Notes under the pieces: generated by a model
Database searches by the model: none
What the model was told of the DNA's origin: nothing
Seen by the model: only the letters and a program-made list of their open reading frames with translations
Made by a program: the position numbers and the translations under genes
DNA from: Pegea sp. RAD2-039
Taxonomy: Eukaryota > Chordata > Thaliacea > Salpida > Salpidae
Direction: 5' to 3'
Assembly: GCA_034620365.1 (NCBI GenBank)
Contig: JAQGEQ010000072.1
Span: 1-64,000, forward strand
Length of the DNA stretch: 64,000 bases
In this document: in pieces, positions 51,831 through 64,000 of the stretch
Layout: each line of letters opens with the position of its first letter
Position numbering within the stretch: position 1 is the stretch's first letter

Positions 51831-51896
51831 CTAGTTTGTTCAAATGTAATGACTCAACAGAAATCAGTGATATTTTTCGAAGACATTTTCTCTCAA
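51831..51896 (+). repeat. 66-bp direct repeat, copy 2
   Basis: Same orientation as copy 1 at 48928, 2.9 kb away. The match ends sharply on both sides. Confidence 0.85.
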
Positions 51897-54800
51897 GTTG
51901 TATTAAATTGCAGAAGATTCAATCATATTCAATTTACAATTTAGAAGTGAATCGGCAACATTTGTAGTTGAAAGTTAGTTGAGTATTTAGATATTAAGTC
52001 AAAAGAAATGTTTAAAGTTCTTTGGATTGATGCAGACGACTTCTCGAACAGAATATCTTAACTTGATACCTAAAGAAGTTTTTACTTTTTGATTTAAGAA
52101 ATGTTTTCTACAATATTGGAAATATGGTGGTGGAATTAATGATACTGCATCTTGACATTAATGTTGTTAGATTTCAAGTTAGATGACGAAACATCTCAAT
52201 ATACTTGCTGTTAGCGCCTTTTTACCAAAGAAAAACAGCCACATGAGCTACAAACGAACAAAATTGCGCTTTTTTTTATAGTTATTGCTCGAGGCATTCC
52301 TGTATATAAACTGTAGCCACTGCTGGCACTTAAGAAGTAGCAACGAAAGACAAGAAGAGAGACTGCCAGCAGAATTACATCTATTTCCTATTCCAGTGTA
52401 AATAATTTCTATTTGAATAAAGAAATAGAAAATGTTTACACTTGATTGGGAAGTAAGTGACATTATCTATTCAATTAAGACTACATCATTGTGTTTGGAT
52501 GATGCCATTCACTTCAAATCAACCATCAAACCAATAAAATAAAACCAGCAACCACCAACTTTGGACCAGTTCCATTTATTGAGCGTCTTTTTGTCGTTGT
52601 TTTTTACTTTTTTTGTATAAATAGTTGAAAATAAGAACTTTCAAATTATTTTGCAATTAAATGTTTAATGTTTTTGTAAATGACAAGTTACTGGTCAAGT
52701 GGACCCAATTCTGACTTATATTCTCCAAATTTATTACTACCTTTCTTTTTGCTTATCTTTCAGATAGTTAGCGATACGCGATATTAGCTGAAGTTCTTAT
52801 TTCGCAATTTTGAATAAAAATCTGCCAAAGAATCACTTGATTTTATATTTTTCGAATTTTTTAGTTGTAAGTCTTGAAAATTTCTCTTTAAATTTAAAGC
52901 TAGTTGAAATTTCTCTTTAAATTTAAGATTTTTTCTATTTTCAAATTATTTGTAGCAAGGCTAGTATAAAGTCTACTTTTCACTTCGATTAACTTTATTG
53001 CTTATCGTAACTTTCTAATTACACCTTGCGCTGACAACAAAACTTTTTAACACCAATAAAAATTCCTTAAAACTCACATTTAGATGAAATTGAATTAGAA
53101 AAGTTCCTCGAGATTCCTAAATTATGATCTCCTTATATACCGATTGAAAGATGGCAAACTCGTTTTCCACTGTAGGTGACAACAACTTTGATCTTTGTAA
53201 CGATCTTGATATAAGGATGTTCGATTTGATGATTATGACAACACGAATAAAGAACTGAAATCAAAATTTGCTAAATATTAAAAAAGTTTCAAAAGATTTT
53301 TGCAATTTCCTAATTTTCAGTGAAATATATTTCTTTAAAGAATTTATTTACAACCAAATCTTTGTTGATATTATCAGAATTTATTCATCAAATTGTAGTT
53401 TTAAAAGATGATCAAAAAATAAATTTGTGATATTAAAAAATATTTTATAAGATTTAAAAAATTTACAAATTATTTCAAACAACTAAATTATAAAAGAAAT
53501 TTCAAAACTTTCAAAATCTTAAATAAAATGAATTTTTTTAACATCAAAATTACCAATTATGATTGAGATAGTTCAATTCGAAATTGTTGTTTATATATAA
53601 ACAAAATATGAGTTTACACCTGGAAAAATATTGAAAAAGATATAAATAGAGCAATTTTTAAACAACTATCAAAACATTCGAGAAAAAAATTCAATTGAAA
53701 AATTATTTTTAAACTTTTATTACTTTCAAGATGAAAGTTTATTTGATATTTTGCTAATTTTAAAATTACAAATTTATTTATTGATTCAAAAGTTTCAATC
53801 AAATTAAATTTATATTTAAGAAAATATTTCTAGATTATATTTTAATAAAATGATTTGTAATTATTGAAAAAGTATTTTTTCTACAATAATTTCAAATGTC
53901 TGTAAGAAGCTCAACACTTGCAGACCAGCGCCAAAACCAAATGTAACTTTCAAACAAACTACTTTCGTAGCTTTTCTACAACTTTTCTTATTATATTCTT
54001 TCAATTTAGAGATAAAATTATAAAAATTATTCAATATTTTTTATTTTAAACACCAAAAACACTACGCTTGGTGGCTGTAAATGTTGGAAAAGTTCAAGTT
54101 CAGATGATGGATAGGATATAGGAATTCGTAAACGAACAAGTTGACATCTAGTGAGAAACTTTTTTAAGATTTCAAACAAAAGAAGTTACAAATAGTTTGT
54201 TCTTTCTTAAAATAGATTTTAAAAATGAAAAATTTTTGAAAGAGTAATCGAATGAAGAATTATGGAAATTTCTAATTTGATTTAATCAAAAACGGAAAAA
54301 TAATTTGTAACTTTTTTATTTGATTGAAATATTTGTTGAAAAATTTAATAAAAATTTAAGATAATCAGAAATGATGAAGAAAACATAAAATATTAGTTTT
54401 TAAAAATGAATTTTTATTAACGAATCATCTTAAAAATTTGATAAAAATTCGAAATCTTCAATTATTTTCTATCTTAAGTTTTAAAGCGCAAATTTGTATT
54501 TCATTAAAACATATTTAATCAAATAACACTTTGTGAGGAGTTCCCTAAATTGTTTAAAACGAATCATATTTATCAGTTGATCTCTACATGAGTTTATCAA
54601 TTCAATAAAACCATTTTGAATATTTTGAAATACAAAAGAATTTCTTTTATTTATTTTTATCATTTTACTCAAATAAAACGGAAACACTAAATGAGACTTT
54701 AAATTGTCGCTCTAATTATACATCAATTAGCATTTTTTTCGAGAGAAAACGTTTGAAAGAAAAATTTTCAATTAATTTCGCTGTTTGAATAAACTGAGGG

Positions 54801-57779
54801 CTAAAAAATGTGATGATAAAATGAGCGCAAGGACTTTTAACATCGATCAGATGCTCATCGCGATTATTTAGAAGATGTTGAATGAAAGAAGAATGAGAAG
54901 AAGAGAAAAATATAGATTTGAAGTCTGCAGAAATTCTACTAAAAAATTTTTGTCGAAATTTGTTATCTAAGATATCAAAGTTTGAAATAAAATGTCTGAA
55001 ACTTTCATACCTACAGAAGCTTGATTCAATTCAATGAATATTCACAAGAAGTCTAAAAGATCTACAAAATATAAATGCGATTAGAAATTTATCATATCAA
55101 TAATAAACCTACAAATTTGTTGAAGTTCTTCAATCAGATGATATTCTTGGTAATTTCAAAATCTACACAGATCAGATCAAATTATCCACAAGAACTGAGG
55201 TACATCTTCATATCTCTAAATGCGTTTCAACATTTCATGGATACAACAAAAGTTTCAATATAAAATATAACAATGAGATGTTCTCTAACTCACATTCAAG
55301 TTTTAAGATCAAAAGCAGATCCATTCATAAACTTCTTCAAATAATTGCAAACTATAACAACTCCAGCTTATCAAGTGAAAATTAGAAATGATTTTTCAGG
55401 AAGATAGAGTTTGGACACTTTATATACAGATTATAAAATCTAAACATTTATGATATAAATGGTTTCTCATATTTTAAGATAGCATAGTTAAAATATGTCT
55501 AAAGGCTTAATTAAGTAAATGCTAATTAGTTTTATATTTACAAAATTTATAAACATTAGTTTTTTTAAGAAACAAAATTTAAAAGAAATAAATAAATTAT
55601 ATAGTTTCGTTTATAAAACAGATTATTCTAATTAACTTAAAATGAATTTTATAAATCAACTGCTAAAAATAACGCAAAATTTAAAGAAAATAATTGTATG
55701 TTAGCCTTTAAAATGAAAATATCTAATATATTTCAAACGTATTTCAATGTTCCAAACTATTTTAAAAAGCTTTAAAAGTTAGTCAATACCTAAAAAGTTT
55801 TACAATTTAGTGAAAAGCTAAAAAAGTTTATTAAAAAAATTAATGCTAGAATTTAAACCCAAAAATATTTTTTCCAGATTAGAAATTTTGATAAAAATTA
55901 GACTTTGATTGAAAATGATTAAAAAATAATAAATAAAAAAGAAAATTTATTTTTTAGTTTATAGAAAATATTTTAAAAGTTTGTTTTACCAAATGATATA
56001 CAAAAATGGTTGAATAGTTTTTTGGTTAGAGACTTTTGCTGAGACAAGAAAAAGTACAAAAATATCATTTTTATTTAATCAAAGTATTTTGAATTTAGAA
56101 GAAACTAGTAAAAAAACGTTTTAAAAAACTTTGTTTTAACCAAATATTAAAACTATTTTTTGATTAGGAGTAATGATAACTTTCTTCCAACTTTATAGAA
56201 CTCTCCTCTTAGAGTAATGTTAAAGAGTTGAGATAAAAGTGATGATAATGAAGAAGCAGTTTTTCTTATAATACTACGAAAAGTATCTTGCTTTGCATTC
56301 GTTAAATTTAATCTAATTACAGAATAATTTTTATTGACTAGGCTAGAAGATGACTTAAAAAAATTAATTTGTAAATTATTTTCATAAATATTATCTAGTC
56401 TTAAACTTTTCAATGTTTAATGTAGTAATCATTCATTTATATTTTTTCAGATAAGCCCTTTTTTGCACACTTAAAAATGGTTTTTACAGACTGCATGAGA
56501 GTAGTCCCACAAACATTTCATTCGTGTAAGACTTTTGAAAGAGCCTCTATAGATTACTTTCATGCTTGTATCTCTTCAACTGGAATTTTTTTAGAAAAAT
56601 TTATTCATTTCATCTTAAGTTAAACGAAATTATTCATACTAAAAGCTTTTTATCAATAATAAATCTGTTTGTGGGTTAAAAGTTAATTATTTGATCAACA
56701 AAATTAGAATATCTTTATTTCCAAGCTTTCATTTCTTTTATTATGCTAATCACCTACTATGGTTTCCTCAAACAATTTTCACAGCTTATTAAGATTAAGA
56801 ACTGAATTTTTTCTTCATATTCTCAACTTTTGTAAAACGTGGCTGAATTTTGTTGAAATTCAGCGACAGCCTCACTCAAAAGTCTAGACATTTTTTCAAA
56901 AGTACATCGGTTTCCTTAAATGTTACACAAAAAAAATGTCCATTTCTTGCGCACTTATGGACTTTTCAACCTTTTTAAATTATAATGTTCATTCGGATTT
57001 TATTGTTTTATGATGAAAATCAACCTTTAAATAAATAAACATTTGGTTTTAGACTCATCAATTATTTTGAAAAGTACTCTTGTTCGTTCATTTAATTTCT
57101 ACAAATATTTTCGTTTTCTTTTTGTTTAAATTTGAAAATATTATGTTTCCAAGTTTCAAAGCTAACTTTATTTTTGAAGAAAGTTCTGTCTTTTCTAAAA
57201 GTTGTTGTTTGTTTTCTTTAATTTGATTTTAAATAACATCTTCAGTTACATGACAAGAGATTATCCAGTTAGAAAATACAACTCAGCTGATAAATATTTT
57301 GGTGATTTTTTTATCAATTTAAATGATTCATTGAAGCATAAAAAGTTCAAATTTTTGGTGAATGATAAAAAAACTCAGGAAATTCTGATTTTTAACAAAA
57401 TAAAAAATAAATTGAAAAGTAGAATTTGAAGTTATTTGAAATTATTAAAACTTCAATTTATTTGTTTTTGAATTTTTTCAGCGAATCGAGTTTTTCTTCA
57501 TTTTTCAAATCACGCCTTCATTTTTTATACCTTTTTCTTTTTCATAACAAATGTTCAAATTTTGACAACGAGATAGCCTTTTTCGAGGTTCTTCGTAATC
57601 TGACATAAAACCATGAACTTTTGAACAACTTGTTCATTACTTTTTACTTTCACTTGTTTAAAGTTGATTTTTCTTCTATCTGATTCTTTAAAAAAGTCGG
57701 AATTCGTCGAACTTTTCAAGTAAACTTGTCTCAACTTAAACAAACTTTCTTTTTGCAGTGATTGAATTTAATTTTGACG
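51897..57779. other. AT-rich stretch without supported genes
   Basis: About 5.9 kb. A TATATAA at 52303-52309 is followed by a very short possible first exon (52432-52452, MFTLDWE then GTAAGT), but no following exon could be found. Several short frames (for example 55075-55263, 57202-57429) lack domains. A 3' splice-like TTTTTGCAG ends at 57758, just before the kinase start. Confidence 0.4.
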
Positions 57780-58998
57780 ATGGTATTCACCAACATTGAA
57801 CAAATCTTGTTTTATGATGAACATCTTACTGACTCCGACGAAGGATCTGAATATGATGGGGATCTTTTGATAGATTCAGAAGATTTAGAAGTCGATACAT
57901 TGACTATTGATCAGCTCGTGAAGCCAACTCCAAAGCTTATTCCTGATCATTACAAGAAGCAGAACATCCTGTTTCACAACCCGCTGTTGAGAAATAAGTT
58001 TGAACCTGATCTTGAATTTACTCTCAGCTCAGAGAACTACATCCAATGTAATTTTCTTCTTCTACTTTCTTAAACATTTCTAACTAAACCAATTTGAGCA
58101 GGTAGCCGTTTGGATAATGCTAAGAAGGTATTAATTCAGCTTATCCGACTTGGAAACGATAAGAACATCGTTAATGACCGGAGCGTCGCGATCCCCAATC
58201 AATTGGTCATCCACTACTTGGCTTCAAAGATCTCCAGTCGTAAGTTGATTTTTTAAAGTTTTTAAGATTATTTAAGTGTTTAATCTCAGATGTTCTTGGA
58301 ATTGATGAAGCGTGGCTTTTTACCAACAACAATCTCTTGGTTCATAAACCTGCTTCTGGTTTTCGTGACTTACAACAGCTGACTATTCCTGGAATTGCTA
58401 TCAAGGAAGAGATAGCCAAGCCGATAATCAAAAAGGTGAATTGATTGTGAGTCATCGAACTTCAAATGATCTTCATCTTTTTTTAGGTCATCTATTGTCT
58501 GAATAAACTTCATGTGGAAAAGATCTCGCATCGAAATATTGGTATGAAATCTGTTCTTGTTGAACCCAATACACTTGACGTCAAGTTGATTGGATTCGAG
58601 AATGCTATAAGTACAGAAAAAGTAAGTCTTCAAAATGCTGAGATGTTAGTTAACTGAAAGATCTTTCGCAGCGTTATAGCAGCAAGAAGGAGGTAGTTGG
58701 AGATGAAGATCTCTATCCTCCAGAGGTATTTCGAAGAAGACGTTTTAACTTCGAGAACGTTGATGCTTGGCAAGTTGGTTTGCTTCTCTTCCAGTTGGTT
58801 CAAGGATCAAAGCCGTTTGATATGGATGGAAGATTGAAAGACGTCATCATGTTCAATCCAAGGATCAATCTGAGCGAGGCGTTGGAAGATTTGCTTCTCA
58901 ACTTGTTGCATCCGATGCCGGATGTTCGATATAAGTTGAAATACGTTCTTCGCCATCGTTGGTTTAAAACTTTGAAACCAATGCAATCTAAGAATTGA
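57780..58998 (+). CDS. PIM-like protein kinase fold, probable pseudokinase
   Basis: Five exons, 57780-58047, 58102-58239, 58290-58435, 58487-58621 and 58672-58998, give 337 aa. The first 89 residues are acidic and of unknown role. From about residue 90 the order follows the PIM kinase domain: FRDLQQLT and EEIAKPIIKKV match the D and E helices, then the catalytic loop, then YPPEVF (APE position), DAWQVG (DxWxxG) and the C-lobe Arg in MPDVRY. Key catalytic residues are changed: the VAIK Lys appears as Gln102 (VLIQ), HRD is HRN (199-201), the loop Lys and Asn are Gly203 and Ser206, DFG is GFE (220-222), and the glycine loop is not visible. It is therefore probably non-catalytic and may act as a scaffold or regulator. 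The frame is intact and the DNA looks less AT-rich than its flanks, so it is likely expressed. A splice acceptor at 57758 suggests an untranslated or missed 5' exon. Confidence 0.82.
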
Positions 58999-59002
58999 AA
59001 CG

Positions 59003-59008
59003 AATAAA
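59003..59008 (+). other. Poly(A) signal of the pseudokinase gene
   Basis: AATAAA five bases after the stop codon, so the 3' untranslated region would be very short. Confidence 0.5.
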
Positions 59009-62000
59009 ATTTCAATCTCAACAATAACGATTCAGTTGTACTTTTTATCAAAATTCTGCTTTTGATCTTATAAATGATCCTAATAGAGTCAGACTTTTGC
59101 AAAAGCAAAAACAGTTCATCAAAAAATTCTATTTTCGAATTAAAGTTGCAAAATATATTAAGATCGAGTTTCTTAAACAAGTATTATGAGTTAGTCTGGA
59201 ATAGTTCTAAAAGTCGTTTGTGTTTCAATTCCATCAAAATATATTTGAACAAAGAAATAGATAAAGCTGTAAAGTTTTTACTTTAAAAGTAAAATTCGTA
59301 AGATCCAAAAATGTTCTGGTAAATTGCTGATAAAAAACTCTGATAAAAACAATAAGTCTGTCAAGCACATGATTTCTGTGAACAAGACTTGATTGCCTGA
59401 GGGTTTCATCAGTTTATAGAACTCAGTTGAAAACTCATCACAACTTTTAGGCTATCAACATTTAATATTTGCAAATGAATATAGAAGTTTGTGAAAAAAT
59501 AACTTTACAAATAAAAAGATTGATGAAAAACAAAGAAATTAATTTATATAAAATTACATTTGATTAAAAAACTTATTTCTATTTCTTTAAAATAAATTTA
59601 TTTTCTGAATCAAATCTGATAACAATTTGTTGAAGAAAATGTTAAATGGACAGTCAGCAAAAAAAAAACTTTTATTACAAATAATCCAAACCAATTACTG
59701 CGAATAATATCCGCAATAATCATTTGTTCAACAAATTTTCTTTCACTTTTCTTTAAATATCAGTAGATTTTTAGCACCTGGAATAAGTTTAATAGCATCA
59801 ATAAATTTGCCATCTACACAAATACGTCTGGTGAATGGTACAAAATATCAACTTGGCAAAACAATTCTGCAGAAAAATCAGTTTAAATTTGAAATGAGAA
59901 GTGAATAAGAATTCATTACTTTTAATTGCATTTTAAAAAGTGATTTTTTTATCACGAAAATAATGAAGTTTTTCAACTGAAAAAATATTCTGAATTTCAA
60001 GTTTTGTAACTTATAATTGATTAACTTCAAGTTTTGAGCTTTTTGGTCGTTCAAATGTTCTTAGATGTCATTATTATACAGATATTTGTTGTAATCAAAA
60101 CATTTTTCGGTCTGTTAGTTTACTGAATGAAAATGTTTTCAAACTTTTTGATGTCAACCACAAAAAACTATTGAGATAAACAAACAACATGTTTTTTGTA
60201 TAAAGAATAAAAGTAATTAACTTTTTTGAAACTTTTTTAAGACTTGTTTTTATAAAAAATATATTTTTCTAAAAAGAAAACGAAATATTCAAAAACTTTG
60301 TTGTTTTTTTGTTTCTTTTTATCTCAAATAGCTAATGACCCAATAACTCAAAGATCCAACTCTAATCAACTAACATTTGTAAATCCAAAACCTTTTAAGG
60401 TATAAAAGAAGTTTGTAAAAAGTATTATCAGTTTATTTTCATATAAAATAGTAGAAACACTAATAATGATAATTTTTAAACAAAGAATTTTTATAAACTA
60501 AAACTGGATTAAAAACTGATAAATTTGATTTATTAAATTTTATATCAAATATTTTTCTAAAATTTTAATTACATTTTTAACATTGTCTTATCAAGATGAA
60601 TTAAAATCATTTTTATATTTTATCTATAAACTCAAATGAAGCTACATCTGTAAAGTTATGTAAGATTAACAAGATAAAAGTTTATCTGAAAAATTTTTTA
60701 AAGATTTAAATCAATTTTCAAATAGAAGTTTCTAGAATCGCTGAAAGTCAACGAATTTTCTCGAAACAAACCTGAAATACCACATTTCTAAAATCTTGAA
60801 TCAATTTTTGATTGAAAAGAAATTCTTTTATCTTGATTGATTACAATTATAAACTAGAATATTTAAAATTTAATTTTCTTAATTGAAAAAATTCCTTAAA
60901 AAAATTCTTTTGATTAAAATGTTTATAATTTTTTTAAGTTGAATTTAAAAATTTCAGAATTCAAATTTTTTGAATATTCAGATAATATTTTTAATTATTC
61001 AAAACTTAAAATTTATAAGTATATCTGATTAAGAACTTTTTACATCTCGAGTAACTAGTTTCAATTCAAATATTCAAATTAATGACAATGACATGAAAAT
61101 GTTTTCTGTAACATAAAATTATTTTTGAAATCAGTGAAATTTTTAAACAAATAATAAACAACTGCAATTAATAGAACTAAAAAGAGAAGGTTTTTTAAAT
61201 CTGCGTTTCAAATAATATAAACATTTTCATTTCTTATTCCCTGATATTTTTTGTGGTAGAAGTTTTGTATATAATTTTTATTTAAAATACAAATAGAAAA
61301 TTCATTTCAGATTTTTTTGATTGTAAAAAAAATTTTTATTCAAATTCAAACTTTGCTTAAATTGATTCTTAAACAAATATTTTTTTTTGTTTCTTATTTG
61401 CGTTTTATTAATTTTTGTGTCAGCTTCGTAACTAGATGATGATGACAGCTTCCTTCCTGTAAGGGAATTACATTTGACTATTTTCATTTCTAATCTTTCT
61501 AATCTAACTTTTTTACATCTAATTTTTGGTAACTAGGCAGTGAACTGGAACGATGACATCAATGAATTTACAGATATTTTTTGCTTTCGTAAGATGGTAG
61601 TATAAAGCACAGTACTTCTCCAACTAAATCTTTAATGATTAGAAGTCAATCAGTTTTAATAAATATTTCTTTATTAATTCTTCTTGAATCATTTCATGAA
61701 ATTGCCAATTAACTCTCCATACTTTATTCTTTTATCAGAAAAACTGCTAAAGCCAAAGAGCGCTTGCCAAACCCAAGTTGTCCGTCGCCAATGAAGTAGT
61801 GACGACACCAGGAGAAATATTTTATTATTTTACTAAAGTATTGGACCTAATTGAGACATATTAATTAATTGCTCATACGTTTACAAATACTTTGAAAGAT
61901 TTCAGACTAGGTTGAAACACTACTTCGACGACTTTACGTCAAGAAGCTGATAAAACTTTGTGCGTCATCTATTACGAACTGAAAGGCAAAACAATCATTA

Positions 62001-63210
62001 GAAGATTTGCTTCGTCAATCCAAGCTTGTTACCGTCAAATTCTTATCAGATTTTTATCAAATTTTAAAACCTTTAATTTCAAGCAATTTTTCACTATGTG
62101 GTCCATACAAAGTTCTGAAATTCACTTAAACATTGTTTTCAATGTAAGTAGCAATTTTAATTCAATTTTTCAACCATTCACTCTTTTTCTAACTAAATGG
62201 TTCTTATTTCGTCGAATTTTTTCACAAAGGCCTCCAGCTATTCACTTTCCTTGGCAATTGTTCCGTGAAACGATGAATGAGTGGAAATGATATATTTCTC
62301 GTTATATGATCTGTTCAAGCAATTAGTTTAATAATTTTAATCAAAAATTCATTCTAAAGTCATTTGAGTCGAAATATTATAAAGATTTCAAAGCAAGTTC
62401 TTCTTGATTAGATGTTTAATGTAAAATTAAATTGCTATTGTTTACACCAAATATAAGAGAAAATGTGATGTAGCAACAAATCCATCAAAACATATTCTCA
62501 ACAGCCTTTTCAACACGACGAACAAGTAGTACGACTTGAAGAACCAATTCAATCTACTCTCTTGTTTATTTTGTATTTGGTTCGAACGTTTGAATCATAA
62601 ACTGAATATTATTTCATTTGTCATGTAACATCATTTCGACTTAGTTTTCAGCGCCATTATAAAAAAGTTGAAGGATTTTGGAAAATCTACTCAAATGGTT
62701 TCTTTATTAAGTTGCAAAGTCAATGAAGAACTTGACTGAAAGTCAAAATAAACATTCATGATTTTGAGGATCGATTTTTCTAATTCCTTGAAACACATTT
62801 TGTTATCTTAATTTTTAACAGATAAACAGAAGAATATGAGATTTAAAATCATTCTTAATTGATTTCTGTCAAAATTCTTCTAATATAAAATTCAAGATAA
62901 CCATCAACAAAATCATTTGAACAACTTCTGCTTGTAAGTACTTATTAAGCAAGATTAAATTTGAGCTATGGTTATGATATTCTTCATTTACTAATTAAAC
63001 GTTTTAGCTTTCATTACTTTATGAATGGTGTTTAGCTTTTAGTTAAAGTAACTCAAAACCTTGTTAAAAACAAAGTTAGAAAATAAAATGTTGGTTTTAG
63101 ATCCTTCGAAATGATTAACTAATTTTTAATTTTTTTGTTTTAAAGTTTTTATTTATTAGAAAATTTATCGTCTTTTGAATCAACGTATCAGACATCAGAT
63201 CATTTATAAG
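59009..63210. other. AT-rich stretch without supported genes
   Basis: About 4.2 kb. Around 61730-62300 the sequence looks less A/T-biased and holds a 110-codon frame (61958-62290, plus) rich in Phe and Ser with no domain recognised. This may be decayed coding DNA. Confidence 0.4.
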
Positions 63211-64000
63211 ATGGATCAAGTAAGTCTATTGTGATTTATTTTCAAAATTGCAATAAACTTCAGTATTTTCAAAAGAATTTCTATTTGGTGATTTCAATCT
63301 AAAAAGTTGATTTGAAAAATCAGATATCAGAATATTTATTTACAGTTTTAAGTTTTACTTGAAAAATTTGAACTGTATTTTTTGTTTAACGCAACTTTAA
63401 AATGAATTTTTTTTTTTCAATTTTTCAGATAGATTTCAAACTCCACTGGCAGATCTCTTCTTTCTTAGAACAAAATCTAGATGATCTTAACATGAAGCTG
63501 GAAAGCAGCTTGGATGAGAAATTGGAAGAAATGATGTCTTCAGATCCTTTTCAAAATCACGAATCCAATTTAAATAATGATTTTATTGAGAGATTTGAGG
63601 TGGAGGTAGAACTCGACCGAAATCAAGTTGGAAAAACCGATGATTTTGCAAACGACTTTGGTGAGTATAGAGAAGAAGAAGAGGAAGAAAAAGAAGAGGA
63701 AGAAGAAGAAAGACCTTTTCAGTGTGATGCTTGTAATTTAAGTTATCTCAGTAGAAAAGCTTTATTAGCTCATCAAAAAAAGCATACTGGTTATCTTCGT
63801 TTCTCGTGCAAGAAATGTCCCAAACTCTTTTATGAGTATGCTGATCTTCGTGTTCATTTAAAATCTCATGATCAAACCCCGTTTAAGTGCCCAAAATGTC
63901 CTGAAGGATATTTCACTATAAAAGAGTTGAAGGAACATATGCAGGGTCATGACGATTTGAACAAATTTCAATGTAAGATTTGTGGTGTTGATTCAATGCT
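63211..64000 (+). CDS. C2H2 zinc-finger protein (3' end outside window)
   Basis: A probable nuclear DNA-binding protein. A tiny first exon (63211-63219, Met-Asp-Gln) ends at GTAAGT; exon 2 starts at 63429 after TTTTTCAG and stays open to the window end. Residues 4-80 are acidic and helical in character. An almost pure Glu run occupies 85-97. Classical fingers C-x2-C-x12-H-x3-H follow at residues 102-122, 130-150 and 157-177, and a fourth starts with CKIC at 185. The linkers are of mixed length, not all TGEKP-like. The first exon is only three codons, so the start is the least certain part; a downstream Met in exon 2 is an alternative. No orthologue is named. Confidence 0.85.

Noticed and set aside
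58800-59180. 126-codon minus-strand frame over the pseudokinase
   Set aside because: It is the antisense shadow of exon 5, whose plus-strand reading has clear kinase motifs.

Overview
The window looks like nuclear DNA of a small-genome, AT-rich animal, probably a protostome. The evidence is a set of split genes with short GT-AG introns (mostly 50-100 bp), a secreted protein built from tandem CBM14 (peritrophin-A type) chitin-binding modules, and animal genes such as Maelstrom, RNASEH2B and DCTN6. A rotifer-like or other small protostome source fits, but the sequence alone does not fix the phylum.

Layout. Positions 1-12316 and 29258-40496 form a very large inverted repeat, with arms of about 12.3 and 11.2 kb and a unique spacer of 16.9 kb. 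Both arms carry, in mirror order, the 3' part of a chitin-binding multidomain gene, about 1.7 kb of non-coding DNA, a minisatellite of roughly 13-bp unit, about 0.7 kb of non-coding DNA, and a 40-bp minisatellite that lies exactly at the inner edge of each arm. The left arm runs off the window start. The right-hand gene continues past the shared part to a complete 5' end at 45054.

The spacer (12317-29257) holds Maelstrom (minus strand, 13 exons, piRNA/germline silencing), a decayed LINE (17160-18650, minus), RNASEH2B (plus, 2 exons, with a C-terminal PIP-like box) and, only 146 bp further, DCTN6 (plus, 6 exons). DCTN6 intron 2 is about 6.9 kb because it contains a minisatellite of 61/62-bp unit with roughly 104 copies.

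Right of the repeat, 45134-57779 is AT-rich DNA without a gene I can support; it contains a 66-bp repeat pair. At 57780-58998 is a five-exon gene for a PIM-like protein kinase in which the ATP-binding Lys, HRD Asp and DFG Asp all appear replaced, so it is a probable pseudokinase. After another gene-poor stretch the window ends inside a C2H2 zinc-finger gene (63211 onward).

Main points of interest: the inverted duplication whose inner ends coincide with a minisatellite, so that the spacer with Maelstrom, RNASEH2B and DCTN6 could in principle invert by recombination; the 44-exon, 21-module chitin-binding gene in which almost every intron is phase 1 and cuts each domain at the same place; three unrelated minisatellite families within 25 kb; and the pseudokinase. 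No RNA gene or CRISPR array was found.
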